The notes beneath the pieces are model-generated. The model worked only from the letters and a program-made list of their open reading frames with translations. It ran no database searches and was not told where the DNA came from. A stretch of DNA of 64,000 bases from Linum tenue. Taxonomy: Eukaryota > Streptophyta > Magnoliopsida > Malpighiales > Linaceae. The stretch is taken from NCBI GenBank assembly GCA_946122785.1, contig CAMGYJ010000005.1:60958200-61022199 (forward strand), written 5' to 3'. How positions within the stretch are numbered: position 1 is the first letter of the stretch; every line of letters starts with the position of its first letter. Position numbers and translations under genes: made by a program. This document shows positions 44,990 through 54,713 of this stretch, in pieces.

Positions 44990-45648
44990 ATAAACTCCGC
45001 TGTTTTTTTTTTGTGTTTTTTATTTATTTAATGAACAACCAAAGTTGTTGGCAGGCCTTCTGGGCTCGCTGCATTGTTGGATGGGCTGTGGGCTGTGGCC
45101 CGTGGGACAAAAATATAGGGCTCTTTTGTAGCTCCATCATCAATCCTATTGCTTAGTGCGTGTTATAAAATTTGAGCCCTTGTTGACCGAAATGGCAAAA
45201 AGTCAGGCCGACTTAGCTTCAGGATTAAGGAACTTGCAGGCGAAGCCTCTTCCTCGGTTTACTTAGCTGACGTGTTAACATACTATTGGCGGATAAACGC
45301 AAGCGCGGGCCGATACACGGAAAGAAAGACGAAACTTACAGTAGTTACCAGGAACGGGGCATTGAGGTCCGTACCGTAGTTAACCCGCTGCCTGCCTCCT
45401 TTTGTTTTTATAAATAATAATAAATTCGGCTAATAAAATCTCCGGTATTCCGTCCTTTTCTGCCACCGTCCTCTCCTCCGCTGCTTCTCGTTTAAAACGT
45501 AAATCGAAGCCCATTGGGGGAAAGAAAAACAAGATTAAGAGAGGAAGGCCAAAGTCCCCAAATTGATTTGAGTGAGCCAACGTAACGAAGGAAGCACCAC
45601 CGTGAAAAACACGATTTGTGCTTCCCTCAAATCAATTTCCTCTCAGCC
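44990..45648 (+). other. Upstream region of the PRA1 gene
   Basis: No other gene. TTTTTATAAATAATAATAAATTCGG near 45405 offers a TATA-like box about 240 bp before the ATG. Confidence 0.4.
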
Positions 45649-46323
45649 ATGGCTGCTCCATCTCCCCCAATCCTCCCGATCTCGAATTCCCAATCCGCCG
45701 TCACCACTACCACCGTTCCTTCCGCCGCCGCGTCTGCCCAATCCCAGCCTCCGATCGCCACCCCGGCCTTCCGCTCCTTCATCAACAAGATCTCCGACAC
45801 CGTCCGCAACGGCCTCTCGCAGCGCCGCCCGTGGGCCGAGCTAGCAGATCGATCCGCCTTCTCGAAGCCGGAGTCCATGTCCGAGGCCTCCCTCCGCCTG
45901 CGCAAGAACTACGCCTACTTCCGCGTCAATTACCTGGCCGTGATCGCCGCGATCTTGGCCTTCTCCTTGGTCTCGCATCCGTTCTCGCTCTTGCTGCTGG
46001 TGGGCCTCCTGGCTTCCTGGATCTTCCTCTACCTCTTCCGCCCCGCGGATCAGCCGCTGGTCATCTTCGGCCGCTCCTTCACCGACATGGAGACCCTCGG
46101 CATCCTCGTCCTGTTCAGCGTGGTCGTTGTTTTCCTCACCAGCGTCGGATCTCTGCTCATCTCGGCTCTCATGGTCGGGGCGGTCGTTGTGGGCGCGCAC
46201 GGCTCGTTTAGGGTTCCGGAGGATCTGTTCTTGGATGAGCAAGAGCCTGCCACCACCGGATTCCTATCGTTCCTCGGTGGCGCCGCCACCAATGTCGCCG
46301 CCACCACCGCCGCTCGCGTCTGA
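45649..46323 (+). CDS. PRA1B: PRA1 family protein (B type), prenylated Rab acceptor
   Basis: An intronless gene encodes 224 residues. I chose the second in-frame ATG (45649, context AGCCATGGC) because it gives the family start MAAPSPP; an ATG 33 bp upstream is weaker. The first 40 residues are Ser/Pro/Ala-rich and cytosolic. Then come the PRA1 signatures FRSFINKISDTVRNGLSQRR with PW, SAFSKPESMSEA and RLRKNYAYFRVNY. Two hydrophobic hairpins follow (about residues 95-133 and 148-186), then an acidic tail with EDLFLDEQE. PRA1 proteins sit in ER, Golgi or endosomal membranes and act in Rab GTPase delivery and vesicle traffic. No damage is visible. High GC content sets the gene apart from its surroundings. 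Confidence 0.95.
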   Translation: MAAPSPPILPISNSQSAVTTTTVPSAAASAQSQPPIATPAFRSFINKISDTVRNGLSQRRPWAELADRSAFSKPESMSEASLRLRKNYAYFRVNYLAVIAAILAFSLVSHPFSLLLLVGLLASWIFLYLFRPADQPLVIFGRSFTDMETLGILVLFSVVVVFLTSVGSLLISALMVGAVVVGAHGSFRVPEDLFLDEQEPATTGFLSFLGGAATNVAATTAARV

Positions 46324-46958
46324 TCCCGCTGCCGACGACGAATCTGATCCTCCATCGGACGGTTTTTGGGTAATAGGACTGGGTCGATCCATTCTTTGAT
46401 TTTCTTCTGTTTGAACATTTTAGATACATATATTTGATGATAAGAATTGTGATTACAGGAAAATAAAGCAAAATGAAAACTCTTTCTTGTTTCTATTCAG
46501 GTTGATTTTATTTGATTTTCATCTGGTCTCTGTTCTTTTGGCTCTTATTATTTTGGATTTGGTCTTGTGCATAGATCCCTATAGCAAAGCTTATTGGCTG
46601 CTGTTTTGGATGTAAAATGGATGTACTTACTTCCCCTCCCTCTCCCTCTCCCTCTATGGTCCATGAATTCCATTTCTGCCTCTCAGTTTACAGATCAAAT
46701 TCAATGTCTTCGGGAAGGGTTCCAGAAAAGCATATCACCTCTGTTTGAATTTCTTCCTCGCATTTCTGTAGATCTGGGCACCACGTAAACACTTTTCAGT
46801 TGAATGGGATTTCCAGAGTTTCTTTACTGTCATCAAGATATGCTATGAAACTAAAGAGCAGTGTATATTGGTTCATTTTCATTTCGACGTATTACATATG
46901 CTATGAAAATTGAGAAAGTCTTTTGGTCCTGCAACTAACTAAAAGCCTCCTGCATTCG
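46324..46958 (+). other. 3' flank of the PRA1 gene
   Basis: Probable 3' untranslated region with AAAATAAAGC near 46462 as a possible polyadenylation signal. A short CTCCCT repeat lies at 46636-46655. No other gene. Confidence 0.45.
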
Positions 46959-46967
46959 TAAAAAAAA

Positions 46968-48331
46968 AGTTAATACCTTGTTATGGCATGAACTATGACC
47001 ATGTAATCAACTTTGGTCAGTGGTTTGATAAATTAACATCCTGGCCCGAATTATGCAGCATATAGACAAAATTGGCATGGAGCGTGGTTTGACCGTTTGT
47101 TTGGACGGTCAACACCGTTGACCGTTAGTCAACTGTCCAGGTCACTGCCATGTCAACAGAAAAAATTATAATTTCATTTTTCTTTTTATTTCATTTACAA
47201 AATTGAAAAATTAAAAAAAAAACTTTTGGCCCAACCATCCCCACCTTATCCCCTCACCTTCTTTCCTTTTCGATCAAACCCAAACAAACCCTAACCATTA
47301 TTCTTCTTCCTCCTTCTTCCCCGACAACCCGCCGCCTCCATTCTCTGCGTGGTCTGATTCTGTTGGGAATTTGAATTTGAATTGTTCAAAATCCACCTCA
47401 GCGAGTGGAGGAGTGGGCCCTCGTTCTGCCTCACGAGAAGCTTCGTGGTGGTTTCCGGCGTGTGGTTCCACACGAGATTCGGAACTCTAAGCGCGTGCTC
47501 CACACCTCCGGTGGTACGGAATTCGGGGTTGAGGACGAGGGAGACCATGGCCTTGGCGGCGTCGGCGTCGGCGATGGTGGCGCGGTTGCGGTCGCTCTCG
47601 GAGGCCAGGCCATCGAGCTTGAGGAGCGCGTGGAGGGATCCGAGCGGCGGCGCGTGGTGGAGGATTTCGCGGAGGAGCTTGGTGACGTGGGACTTGGTGA
47701 GTGGGGATTTTGGGGTTGGGATCCGGCTGACGAAGTTGAGGGTGCACCAGGCTTGGATGAGGCGTCGGAGCGTGTGATTGGGAGTGAGGTCGGCGGTTCT
47801 CGGGAGCGGCTGTTTGGAGACTGGGCAGACGGCGGCAGTGGAGGAGTTCTGGAGCCATTGTTCGATGCTGTCGCGGTCGTAGGTGATGCCGGTGATGGTG
47901 GTGACTGGATATTTCATGATTTGGAGGGAGATCGACCATTTGAAGTCGGAGAGAATGGAGGCGGCGGCTCGTCGGGGAAGAAGATGGAATAGGGTTTGTT
48001 TGGGTTTGATCGAAAAGGAAAGAAGGTGAGGGGATAAGGTGGGGATGGGTGGGCCAAAAGTTTTTCTTTTTCTTTTTTTTTTTAATTATTCAATTTTGTA
48101 AATGAAATAAAAAGAAAAATGAAATTGTAATTTTTTTTATGTTGACATGGCAGTGACCTGGACAGTTGACTAACGGTCAACGGTGTTGACCGTCCAAACA
48201 AACGGTCAAACAACGCTTCAGGCCAATTTTGTCTATATGCTGCATAGTTCGGGCCAGGATGTTAATTTCTCAAACCACTGGCCAAAGTTGATTACATGGT
48301 CATAGTTCAGGCCATAACAAGGTATTAACCC
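46968..48331 (-). mobile_element. Pack-type long-TIR element carrying a U-box gene fragment
   Basis: Inverted repeats of about 370 bp (46968-47340 and 47955-48331) begin (A)GTTAATACCTTGTTATGG and GGGTTAATACCTTGTTATGG on opposite strands and are highly similar. Nine-base A-rich duplications (TAAAAAAAA) flank the ends. The inner parts of both repeats include TTCTTCCCCGAC and CCGCCTCCATTCTCT, which belong to the start of the captured gene. The TIRs have therefore grown into captured sequence. The cargo is a 5' fragment of a plant U-box gene. Confidence 0.88.
47291..47960 (-). pseudogene. Captured U-box E3 ubiquitin ligase fragment (PUB20-24/CMPG-like)
   Basis: From the minus-strand ATG at 47917, 208 codons are open. 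The start matches the middle of a U-box (PVTTITGITYDRDSIEQWL, CPVSKQPLP, LTPNHTLRRLIQAWC), then the linker before the ARM repeats (SRIPTPKSPLTKSHVTKLL). The family signature CPISLQIM is only half present upstream, as ISLQIM preceded by unrelated residues, so the first half of the U-box is lost. The last residues (RGRRRKKNNG) are read from the opposite terminal repeat. Family proteins are about 420-450 residues, so half the ARM region is missing. It could be expressed as a truncated protein or act as RNA; neither can be told from sequence. Confidence 0.85.
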
Positions 48332-48340
48332 TAAAAAAAA

Positions 48341-49188
48341 ACATCAAACAGAGCACCTTCGGAAACTGAACTCTCCTGTGGGAAAGCATGCAACGATCCA
48401 TTGCTGTCTCTGAACGAGAATATACCAAACGGTATTCGACAGAAGTAATGAACAGGTCATCTGAAAATTAACATAGAGAAGAAAGTAGCTGAAAACCATA
48501 AACTAGGACATCACAAAAAGGAAAAAAACCCCTGCTCCCCTTTACATTTTTGGCCCAGGAGAAATAAAGATAGTTGTTACAGAATACACGAGGACAAAAA
48601 AAAAAACCCAGCATACCTCCTCATGATATGGCCCTCCTACCTACCTGAGAATCCAAACCGTCCATCGGAAAACAGAAAACACAAGTCTAGCGAGTTTTGG
48701 AAGTTGTGATTATTCAAATTGATGTATTGAGGTAATTAGTGTATCATCATTTGACGTATTGAATTAATTGATGTATTAGGAAAATATCTTGTTTGGAGGT
48801 TTAGATTATGGTTTGTTGTAAAGCCACAAAAGTCCATTTTGAGTGATTGAGAAGAATCTCAATAAAAAGTAGAGATTGATAATCTCTCAATTATGAGTGA
48901 TTGTGATGGGGCCTCCAAAAAGTTAATCCATGTATTCTAGTTCAATATAAGAAGAAAAAAAAGGCTTAATCTCACAAATACATGAATTAGCTCAATACAC
49001 TATTTGAAATCACAACTTCCAAACGACCCCAAGTTCCGGGTCTGGACGTAGGGGCCTTTTCTACTATACTTTCGAAATATAAATTAAACTTATACCATAA
49101 CATTAGAGCTTGAGTTTTTATCATAAAAGAAATTGTTTCTTCTACAAGTTCAGTTTATACCATAAAATTACGGATTCAGTTTGTACTA
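48341..49188. other. Intergenic sequence, nothing recognised
   Basis: AT-rich sequence with no gene or clear repeat. Confidence 0.4.
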
Positions 49189-49481
49189 TAAAGGAATTGG
49201 GTGAATAGTAAGGTTGGTCACTGAGATTATTAAAAAGTTTCACATTTGGTCACTAAAATTATTTTATTCATTTGTGGTCCTTAAGATTAGTCAAACCGTC
49301 CAAATTTGGTCACTCTCTGTTACCTTCTGTCATTCTCCATTAACACCGTCAGTTTTTACCAGAAGGTAACAGAGAGTGACCAAATTTGGGAAATTTTACC
49401 AGAAATACCACCATTAAACTATAAAATTCCAAAAATATCACTCTTTTTGTAGAAATTTCATTTATACCACCATTTGATACA

Positions 49482-49716
49482 AACCGCATGGGGAAATCAC
49501 GGTTTACACAGGAACCCCTCGGAGGGGAAACAGTTTCCATTAGGGCGGCCGACAAAATGTCTTGCCACGCCAATGTCTCCTAAGCCGTCGAATGAATAAG
49601 CGATCTGCTGACGGACCGTTTGCCAGCTCAGTAGTCCGCGTCTTGGATGCAGGAACCGCTCCCTCCCAACACGGTTTATATTTGAAATGTGAAAACCGTT
49701 GGCGGGGGAGGCAGTT
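49482..49716. repeat. AACCGC-N11-GCGGTT modules, 3' side (three copies)
   Basis: Modules lie at 49482-49504, 49513-49535 and 49694-49716. Half-sites vary (AACCGC/ACGGTT, AACCCC/ACAGTT, AACCGT/GCAGTT), but the gap is 11 bp each time. Confidence 0.75.
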
Positions 49717-50107
49717 TTCGTTTGAAGTAAACAGATGATTGGCCATATCTAGAATGACCTCTATCACCTTCGACCGCCTCGATGTAAACAAACATCTCTG
49801 CTTTAGATATATTATTCGCATTCAAAAATTCGAGCATGGCATCAACTTCCTCCTGGGTGGTTATGAGAAATTTATCATGCTACAACGACCTGCCTTGTCT
49901 GTTTGAATACCAATACACTATACAATCAACTCTTCTCGTGTCCTCCATGCAAGTGACCGTAGTACACATTCGACGGAGCTCGTCAAGATTCGGTCTCGTA
50001 GAGACCTTCACTTTATGAAAAGCACCACTGACGTAACGTACCCCCTTTCCAGTCTCTTCCGTGCAACCATACCACCGTAATCTAAGTGTGAACTTTTGGA
50101 ATGCCAT
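49676..50107 (-). pseudogene. N-terminal fragment of a MULE-encoded protein
   Basis: From an ATG at 50107 the frame reads MAFQKFTLRLRWYGCTEETG, then a stretch with VDCIVYWYSNRQGRS. There is a TAG at 49880-49882, after which similar protein continues (TTQEEVDAMLEFLNANNIS, KAEMFVYIEAVEG, KRKLPPPP). The layout of receptor-like beta strands followed by DVDAMLEFL-type acidic residues resembles the PB1-like N-terminal region that precedes the zinc-binding domain in many plant MULE transposases. The zinc-binding and catalytic domains are absent. The family call is inference. Confidence 0.5.
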
Positions 50108-50242
50108 ATGCAATAAAAAGTAATACAAAAAAAAACTTATGAGGTAAGGTTAATCGCAAAATTTTTAAAAAAGTAAGGAGCAGAACATAAAATTTAAAGA
50201 AGAAGAAGGAAAGGGTGTGAAGAGCTTAGGTTTCCGTATCCT

Positions 50243-50253
50243 CCTTTTATAGG
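50243..50253 (-). promoter_or_regulatory. TATA box of the inner MULE gene
   Basis: The minus strand reads CCTATAAAAGG about 140 bp before the ATG at 50107. The paired AACCGC modules lie just upstream of it, at 50270-50570. Confidence 0.65.
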
Positions 50254-50269
50254 CAAAATGTCCAATAAA

Positions 50270-50570
50270 AACTGCTGTGGGAGGGGGCCGTTTTCACCTG
50301 ACATACAAAATCCTGCATGCCGACATGTCGGTTGTTGGGGGATGTGCATGGCATACAAACCGCCACCACCCCCAGCGGTTTGTATGTCAACAACGCAAAC
50401 TGTCGGGCAGGCAACAATTTCTCTTGCCAACCTAGAACCATCTGGCCTTCATGCGGTTTGTTATGGACCAGCCATGAAACCGCCCCCTGCCCCTGCGGTT
50501 TTGTCCCCAACATAAAAACCGCTGCCCTACCATGCGGTTCTTTTGAAAACCGCTGCCCCCTATGGTGGTT
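50270..50570. repeat. AACCGC-N11-GCGGTT modules, promoter side (six copies)
   Basis: Modules lie at 50270-50292, 50358-50380, 50436-50458, 50478-50500, 50517-50539 and 50548-50570. Each is an inverted pair of 6-bp sites with 11 bp between; three are perfect (AACCGC/GCGGTT). Gaps between modules shrink from about 65 to about 8 bp towards the element end. Confidence 0.88.
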
Positions 50571-50739
50571 TATGTGAAAGGGTGGTATAAATGGAATTAT
50601 TTCGATAAGAGTGGTATTTTTGGAATTATTTAGTTATAAGGTGGTGTTACTGGAAAAATACATAAATAATTTTAGTGACCAAACGTGTAACTTTTTAGTA
50701 ATCTCAGTGACCAACCTTACAATTTACCCTAAAGGAATT

Positions 50740-52190
50740 TGTACAAAAATGTATAGGTACAAACTAAAGTTGTACTACAACGGTAACAATACAAGTTCAA
50801 TTTGTAACACAAAAAAATTTGTACAAAAAAGTCTCGACGTGCGTGTACCACTTCAATAACTCAACATTGTGGTGCTTTAGATAAGTTAGATGATAAGTAG
50901 ATGGATCAAATGCGGTGGATGGACCCGCACACATTGAGGAGCGGGGCACGGGTGGTGGTGAATGATGGTGTAGTTGCTTCAGAACCTCTTGATCTTGAAT
51001 AACCTACTCCACATCATGTGGCACATCTGCCATACCGACACCCCCCGCATACCCAAACTGGCTCTAATGAGGACGAAAATCACAAATCCACAGCCAACTA
51101 CGACCCTCCACAATCAGGTCTATGGAAACAAGAGTGTCCACATGCAAATGGATGGTGTGAGTGACAAGGTGATAAGGGTCGATGGCGGCCTTGCGAGCCA
51201 GGTGATCAGAGGCCCGTTGTGCATGGCGTGGACTTGATAATTTCCTAATGCAGAGGAAAAGCAAATTGCCAACACCGAACCAAGGTGGATGGTGTCTTGT
51301 AGGAGGCCCATGGAGTGGAGGGCGAGCATTGCCTACTCGGTGACTGGCTGGGGGGCCTTGAATTTGGGAAGCATAGATTAGGTGAGCAGCGTATGGAGGA
51401 TGCACCAGAGTAAATGATCCGTGTGGGTGGGTGGAAGACCTTGAGGTACGATGATTCGGATCTGTCATAGCTTGCACACACACTCAATAAAAAATAATCC
51501 ACATTGGAGAGGTTAGAAATGAAGTTATAGGGGGTAACTCCCCACACTTAGGCGCAAAACACCATTAGTATGGGTGGCATAAGGTGTAAACTAACTCAAA
51601 AGAACACGAATGAAGCTCAAGCGGCGATAAAGGTACCATGAAAATGAAAATAGGAAACTAATAGATCACAAACAAGTTAGAACATGCCTAAATCATGCAT
51701 GGAAGCTCAACAAACAACACCCTCAAACGGTATCAAGGTCGGACATTTAATCAAACACTTGGTGGGCAATTAGCAAAAACTCAAGGTACTGATCAAAATA
51801 TGCCTACCAAGGCACCAAAAAAGTATCACACGCACAACCGAATATGCAAAGAAACATCCTAAGATAAACCTCAATCCCATTTCAAGCATTTTTTGAAAAA
51901 TCACCACATTCTTCACCTAAGAACCCTATGCCTCGATTTTCCAAAATTGACAAGGAAGGAAGCAGTTATAGACCTGGAAACACAAGTAGAGGCCTAGTGG
52001 GTGGTGAAGAGAGGTGACATAAGTGAAACACGACCCGAAAAAGTGACCGACAGTGCTCCCCAAAAAGTTTCTACAGAGTCGCCACCAGAGAGTCAAACAC
52101 CGCCAATGACGCCAAAAATCTAGGCGAAGGGGCTCATTAAGGAGGGAATATGAGTCGTAACAAGTCTCTCCCCCGTAAGTGCAACCTTGC
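50740..52190. other. Unassigned sequence, partly of retroelement character
   Basis: Overlapping frames at 51064-51547 on both strands are not recognised. CTCCCCCGTAAGTGCAACCTTG near 52165 resembles the stretch after gag in plant Gypsy elements read from the other strand, so part of this is probably a continuation of the gag relic to the right. Confidence 0.35.
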
Positions 52191-52192
52191 TC

Positions 52193-53164
52193 TCAAGGTT
52201 GGTCATCTTCATGGATGAATTGACATTTCTCTTCGTCGTTGCAGTCTCCAATCATAAGCAGCACGTTTGTATTTGCACACGATGACCCTGGTGAATCGCT
52301 CATTGCAATAGAAACATATTCCTTGCGCCCTTCGTCATGCACTTGTGCTACTTCTTCCGGTGACATCCTTCGGGGAGTAGGTTTACTAGGTGGCGAAGTT
52401 CGATGTGGTGTTGTTGTTGGTTGCTCGCTACCTCCATATGTGCTCAGGGTTGATTTATTTGCACTCCTCAATGCTTTGCCAGCTCTTTGTTCTTCGCCTT
52501 GGCAAGTCGAATTGCATGTTCCTCTTTCACAGAACCATTACATTATACTCCTACTAATTGCGAGAGCTTGTGGGTTCTTCCACAGTCGAATTGCCTCTTT
52601 CACAGTTTATGGCCTAAACATGCGAATTGCCTTAGAAATTTCAGGGTTGAGCCCATCAATGAATGAGCCCGCAAATGCCTGTTCCGTCCATCCAGGGCAC
52701 CTATTGCCTAATTTCTCAAAAACCCAAGAGATAATCACTCAAAGATCCAATTTGTTTGAAATTTTCTAAAGCCTCATGACTATATGTGCTTTATGATGGT
52801 CCAAATCGAGCCCCCAACTCTTACCGAACCTGGGCCAAGTAATCGTCAATCCCAGTGTGACGTAGGTTTGACCCAACTACGACAACCATTAGTTCACATC
52901 ACCTTCCATGTGATAAGATGGTAGGAGCACCTTATGATCCTCTAGCGTTCCCTGAAATCTAAAAAACTACTCCGTATGTGCGAACCATCCGAAAAGGTCC
53001 TCGCTCCCGCTAAATTTTCGGAAACTCCAATTGAGCCAGCTTTGGTTGAAAGGGCCCCGATCTATTGTCGATCGAGCATGATCTGTCCCCCTGCGGCCGG
53101 CCCATCCCTGCGACTCGGTAACCCGACCCACTCGTTCGTCTTCTCGAACCCAGTCCACCAGCAC
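52193..53164 (-). pseudogene. Ty3/Gypsy gag relic
   Basis: The minus strand carries a recognisable gag in several frames: SWLNWSFRKFSGSEDLFGWF near 53050, CPGWTEQAFAGSFIDGLNPE with ISKAIRMF near 52640-52700, and RRMSPEEVAQVHDEGRK near 52360 followed by a zinc-knuckle-like stretch in another frame. The order fits chromovirus-like Gypsy gag. Many indels and stops make it non-coding; pol was not found next to it. Confidence 0.75.
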
Positions 53165-54113
53165 GCTCTTGACCCAGCTCCTTGCGGGTGGCCCGAGTCC
53201 ATCTTAACCCATTATCCTACGCTGTGCTCGTATGATGGGTCCAAGTTGGTCACCTGCCATCACCCACCCCCACACACATATATAGAACTAAATACATGCA
53301 CTGTTTCATGAAAGATTGCCCTTATTCATGGAGCATTTTTCATGAAAGTTTGTCCTTATTCATGAAGCATTGTTTCATAAATGTTATCTTTATCCATTAA
53401 GTCCTACCGCTACTAAACCAAAGGGACATGTCCCTTCATGGAATTAGACCTGGTTAGTAAGGTTGAACCAAATTTGATCAGTCCAACCCCAAACCAATTT
53501 GACCCGATTAGTCTGGTTAAACCAAATTTTCAACGTCACTAGCAACAAAGTCATCGTCACATTCCCGATGGCCACCCCACAAAACTGCCTTCAAAGGATG
53601 ATGTTGGTCAAACGTAGTGTATACGAATATACCAGTGTATTATCTTCTATACAATTGCATCATTGCATCCCCAATTTCCATTACTTTTTTGTAAAGAAAA
53701 AGCAAAGAAGAAAAAGGTTTGTTATGTCTAGAGTAGGCACAACACCTAATTCAAGCATTCTGGAATCATTCATGTCATCTGGTTATTCACGAAAACGAAA
53801 CCCCAAATTATTTTTCCCTTAATAATTTGTATTAATCTTATTTATAGAGTTAGATTTGGATTTTCCATTTTCCTTTGAAAATAAGTTGCATTAATCATAA
53901 TCTGCCCAATGATAACCACATTTTGATTTATTTCAAAGTTTAAAAATTAATTTTACAATAATGTTAATAAATAACAATATGTGTTAATCTACACTAATTT
54001 GTGTGAATAATCATTATGTGAATACCATCACTATTACATGAAGTGGATGGTGATGTCACCTCTAGAAACAAGAAACCAGGTTCACAAACGAATTACTTAT
54101 AGTACTTTAGGGT
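53165..54113. other. Intergenic sequence
   Basis: No gene is recognised. Short direct repeats of TTCATGAAAGATTGCCCTTA (53300-53370) and AACCAAATTTGATC-type stretches occur. Confidence 0.45.
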
Positions 54114-54664
54114 TGTTGGGCATATGACTCGGGCATAACCGCGCCAAGGAACAAGTCGCGGCGCGAAGACCCCAAGCGCGACACCTCATCGTAGTTCACC
54201 ACGTCTTGGCGCGAGGAGCTCATAGGCGGAACGGGTCACATGCGCTAAAGAAGGTCATAGCGTAGACTAAGCCAAAGGAATGAGGAAAGCGTGACTTTCC
54301 TCCCCAAAGGGTAGTCACATCAGGGCCCTTGACAGGTCTCTGACACGTCCTAGGTAGAGGGATGGCCTAGACATGGCCTAAAATCCTTGGTATGTCAGTA
54401 GTCACATCATTGTATCCTCACATGAGTCAACCACCCACCCACCACCATGAGGCCTATAAATATGGCATTTACTACGGTGGGTGAAGATGGGCAGTTTTGG
54501 AGAACATTCTCTCTCTATAGCAACAACTTTTCCCTCTAAAATCCACACTCTCATTCTCACTCAACTCTCCAATTCTCACCTTTCCGATCAAATCTCGCGC
54601 TTGCGTTCTTCTTGACCCAAACTCTCTCCTGAGCCTCACTCCTACACTCAGTTAGGTTCAAACA
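54114..54664 (+). repeat. Gypsy 5' LTR, about 551 bp
   Basis: It begins TGTTGGGCATATGACTCGGG and ends GGTTCAAACA just before the primer site. A TATAAATA box at 54455-54462 gives the likely transcription start about 30 bp later. The lack of a second LTR leaves the 5' boundary inferred. Confidence 0.8.
54455..54462 (+). promoter_or_regulatory. TATA box in Gypsy LTR
   Basis: TATAAATA in GC-balanced LTR sequence, 200 bp before the LTR end. Confidence 0.7.
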
Positions 54665-54666
54665 AT

Positions 54667-54684
54667 TGGCGCCCACCGTGGGGC
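54667..54684 (+). other. Gypsy primer-binding site
   Basis: TGGCGCCCACCGTGGGG, two bases after the LTR end, is the primer site seen in many plant Tat-type elements. Confidence 0.8.
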
Positions 54685-54713
54685 CAAGAAGAAACGCAGA
54701 AGAAAATCCACCA

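Larger units (their letters stand above)
49391..50667 (-). mobile_element. Inner MULE derivative with paired AACCGC modules
   Basis: Its ends are inverted repeats (ATTTTACCAGAAATACCACC and, from the right, ATTTTTCCAGTAACACCACC) that continue through AATTCCAAAAATACCACTC to TTTATACCACC. The minus strand holds a promoter and the N-terminal part of a MULE protein; the transposase core is deleted. Both subterminal regions carry copies of AACCGC-N11-GCGGTT. No certain target duplication was found. Confidence 0.7.
49199..50729. mobile_element. Outer MULE-like element with 10-bp duplication, containing a second MULE
   Basis: TAAAGGAATT occurs at 49189-49198 and 50730-50739. Ends are GGGTGAATAGTAAGGTTGG and, inverted, GGGTAAATTGTAAGGTTGG; both then read GTCACTGAGATTA and GGTCACTAAAATTA. 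A palindrome with 30-bp arms (CCAAATTTGGTCACTCTCTG, then TTACC) lies at 49295-49388. Most of the interior is a separate element (49391-50667). The outer family is also seen as a single end near 62880-63020. Confidence 0.82.

Noticed and set aside
45618..46242. Long alternative frames on both strands over the PRA1 gene
   Set aside because: High GC content removes stop codons in the other frames. Only the frame from 45649 shows PRA1 motifs and membrane segments.
47405..47992. 195-codon plus-strand frame, Gly/Glu-rich
   Set aside because: It is the mirror of the captured U-box fragment on the minus strand; the minus frame has clear family motifs and this one has none.
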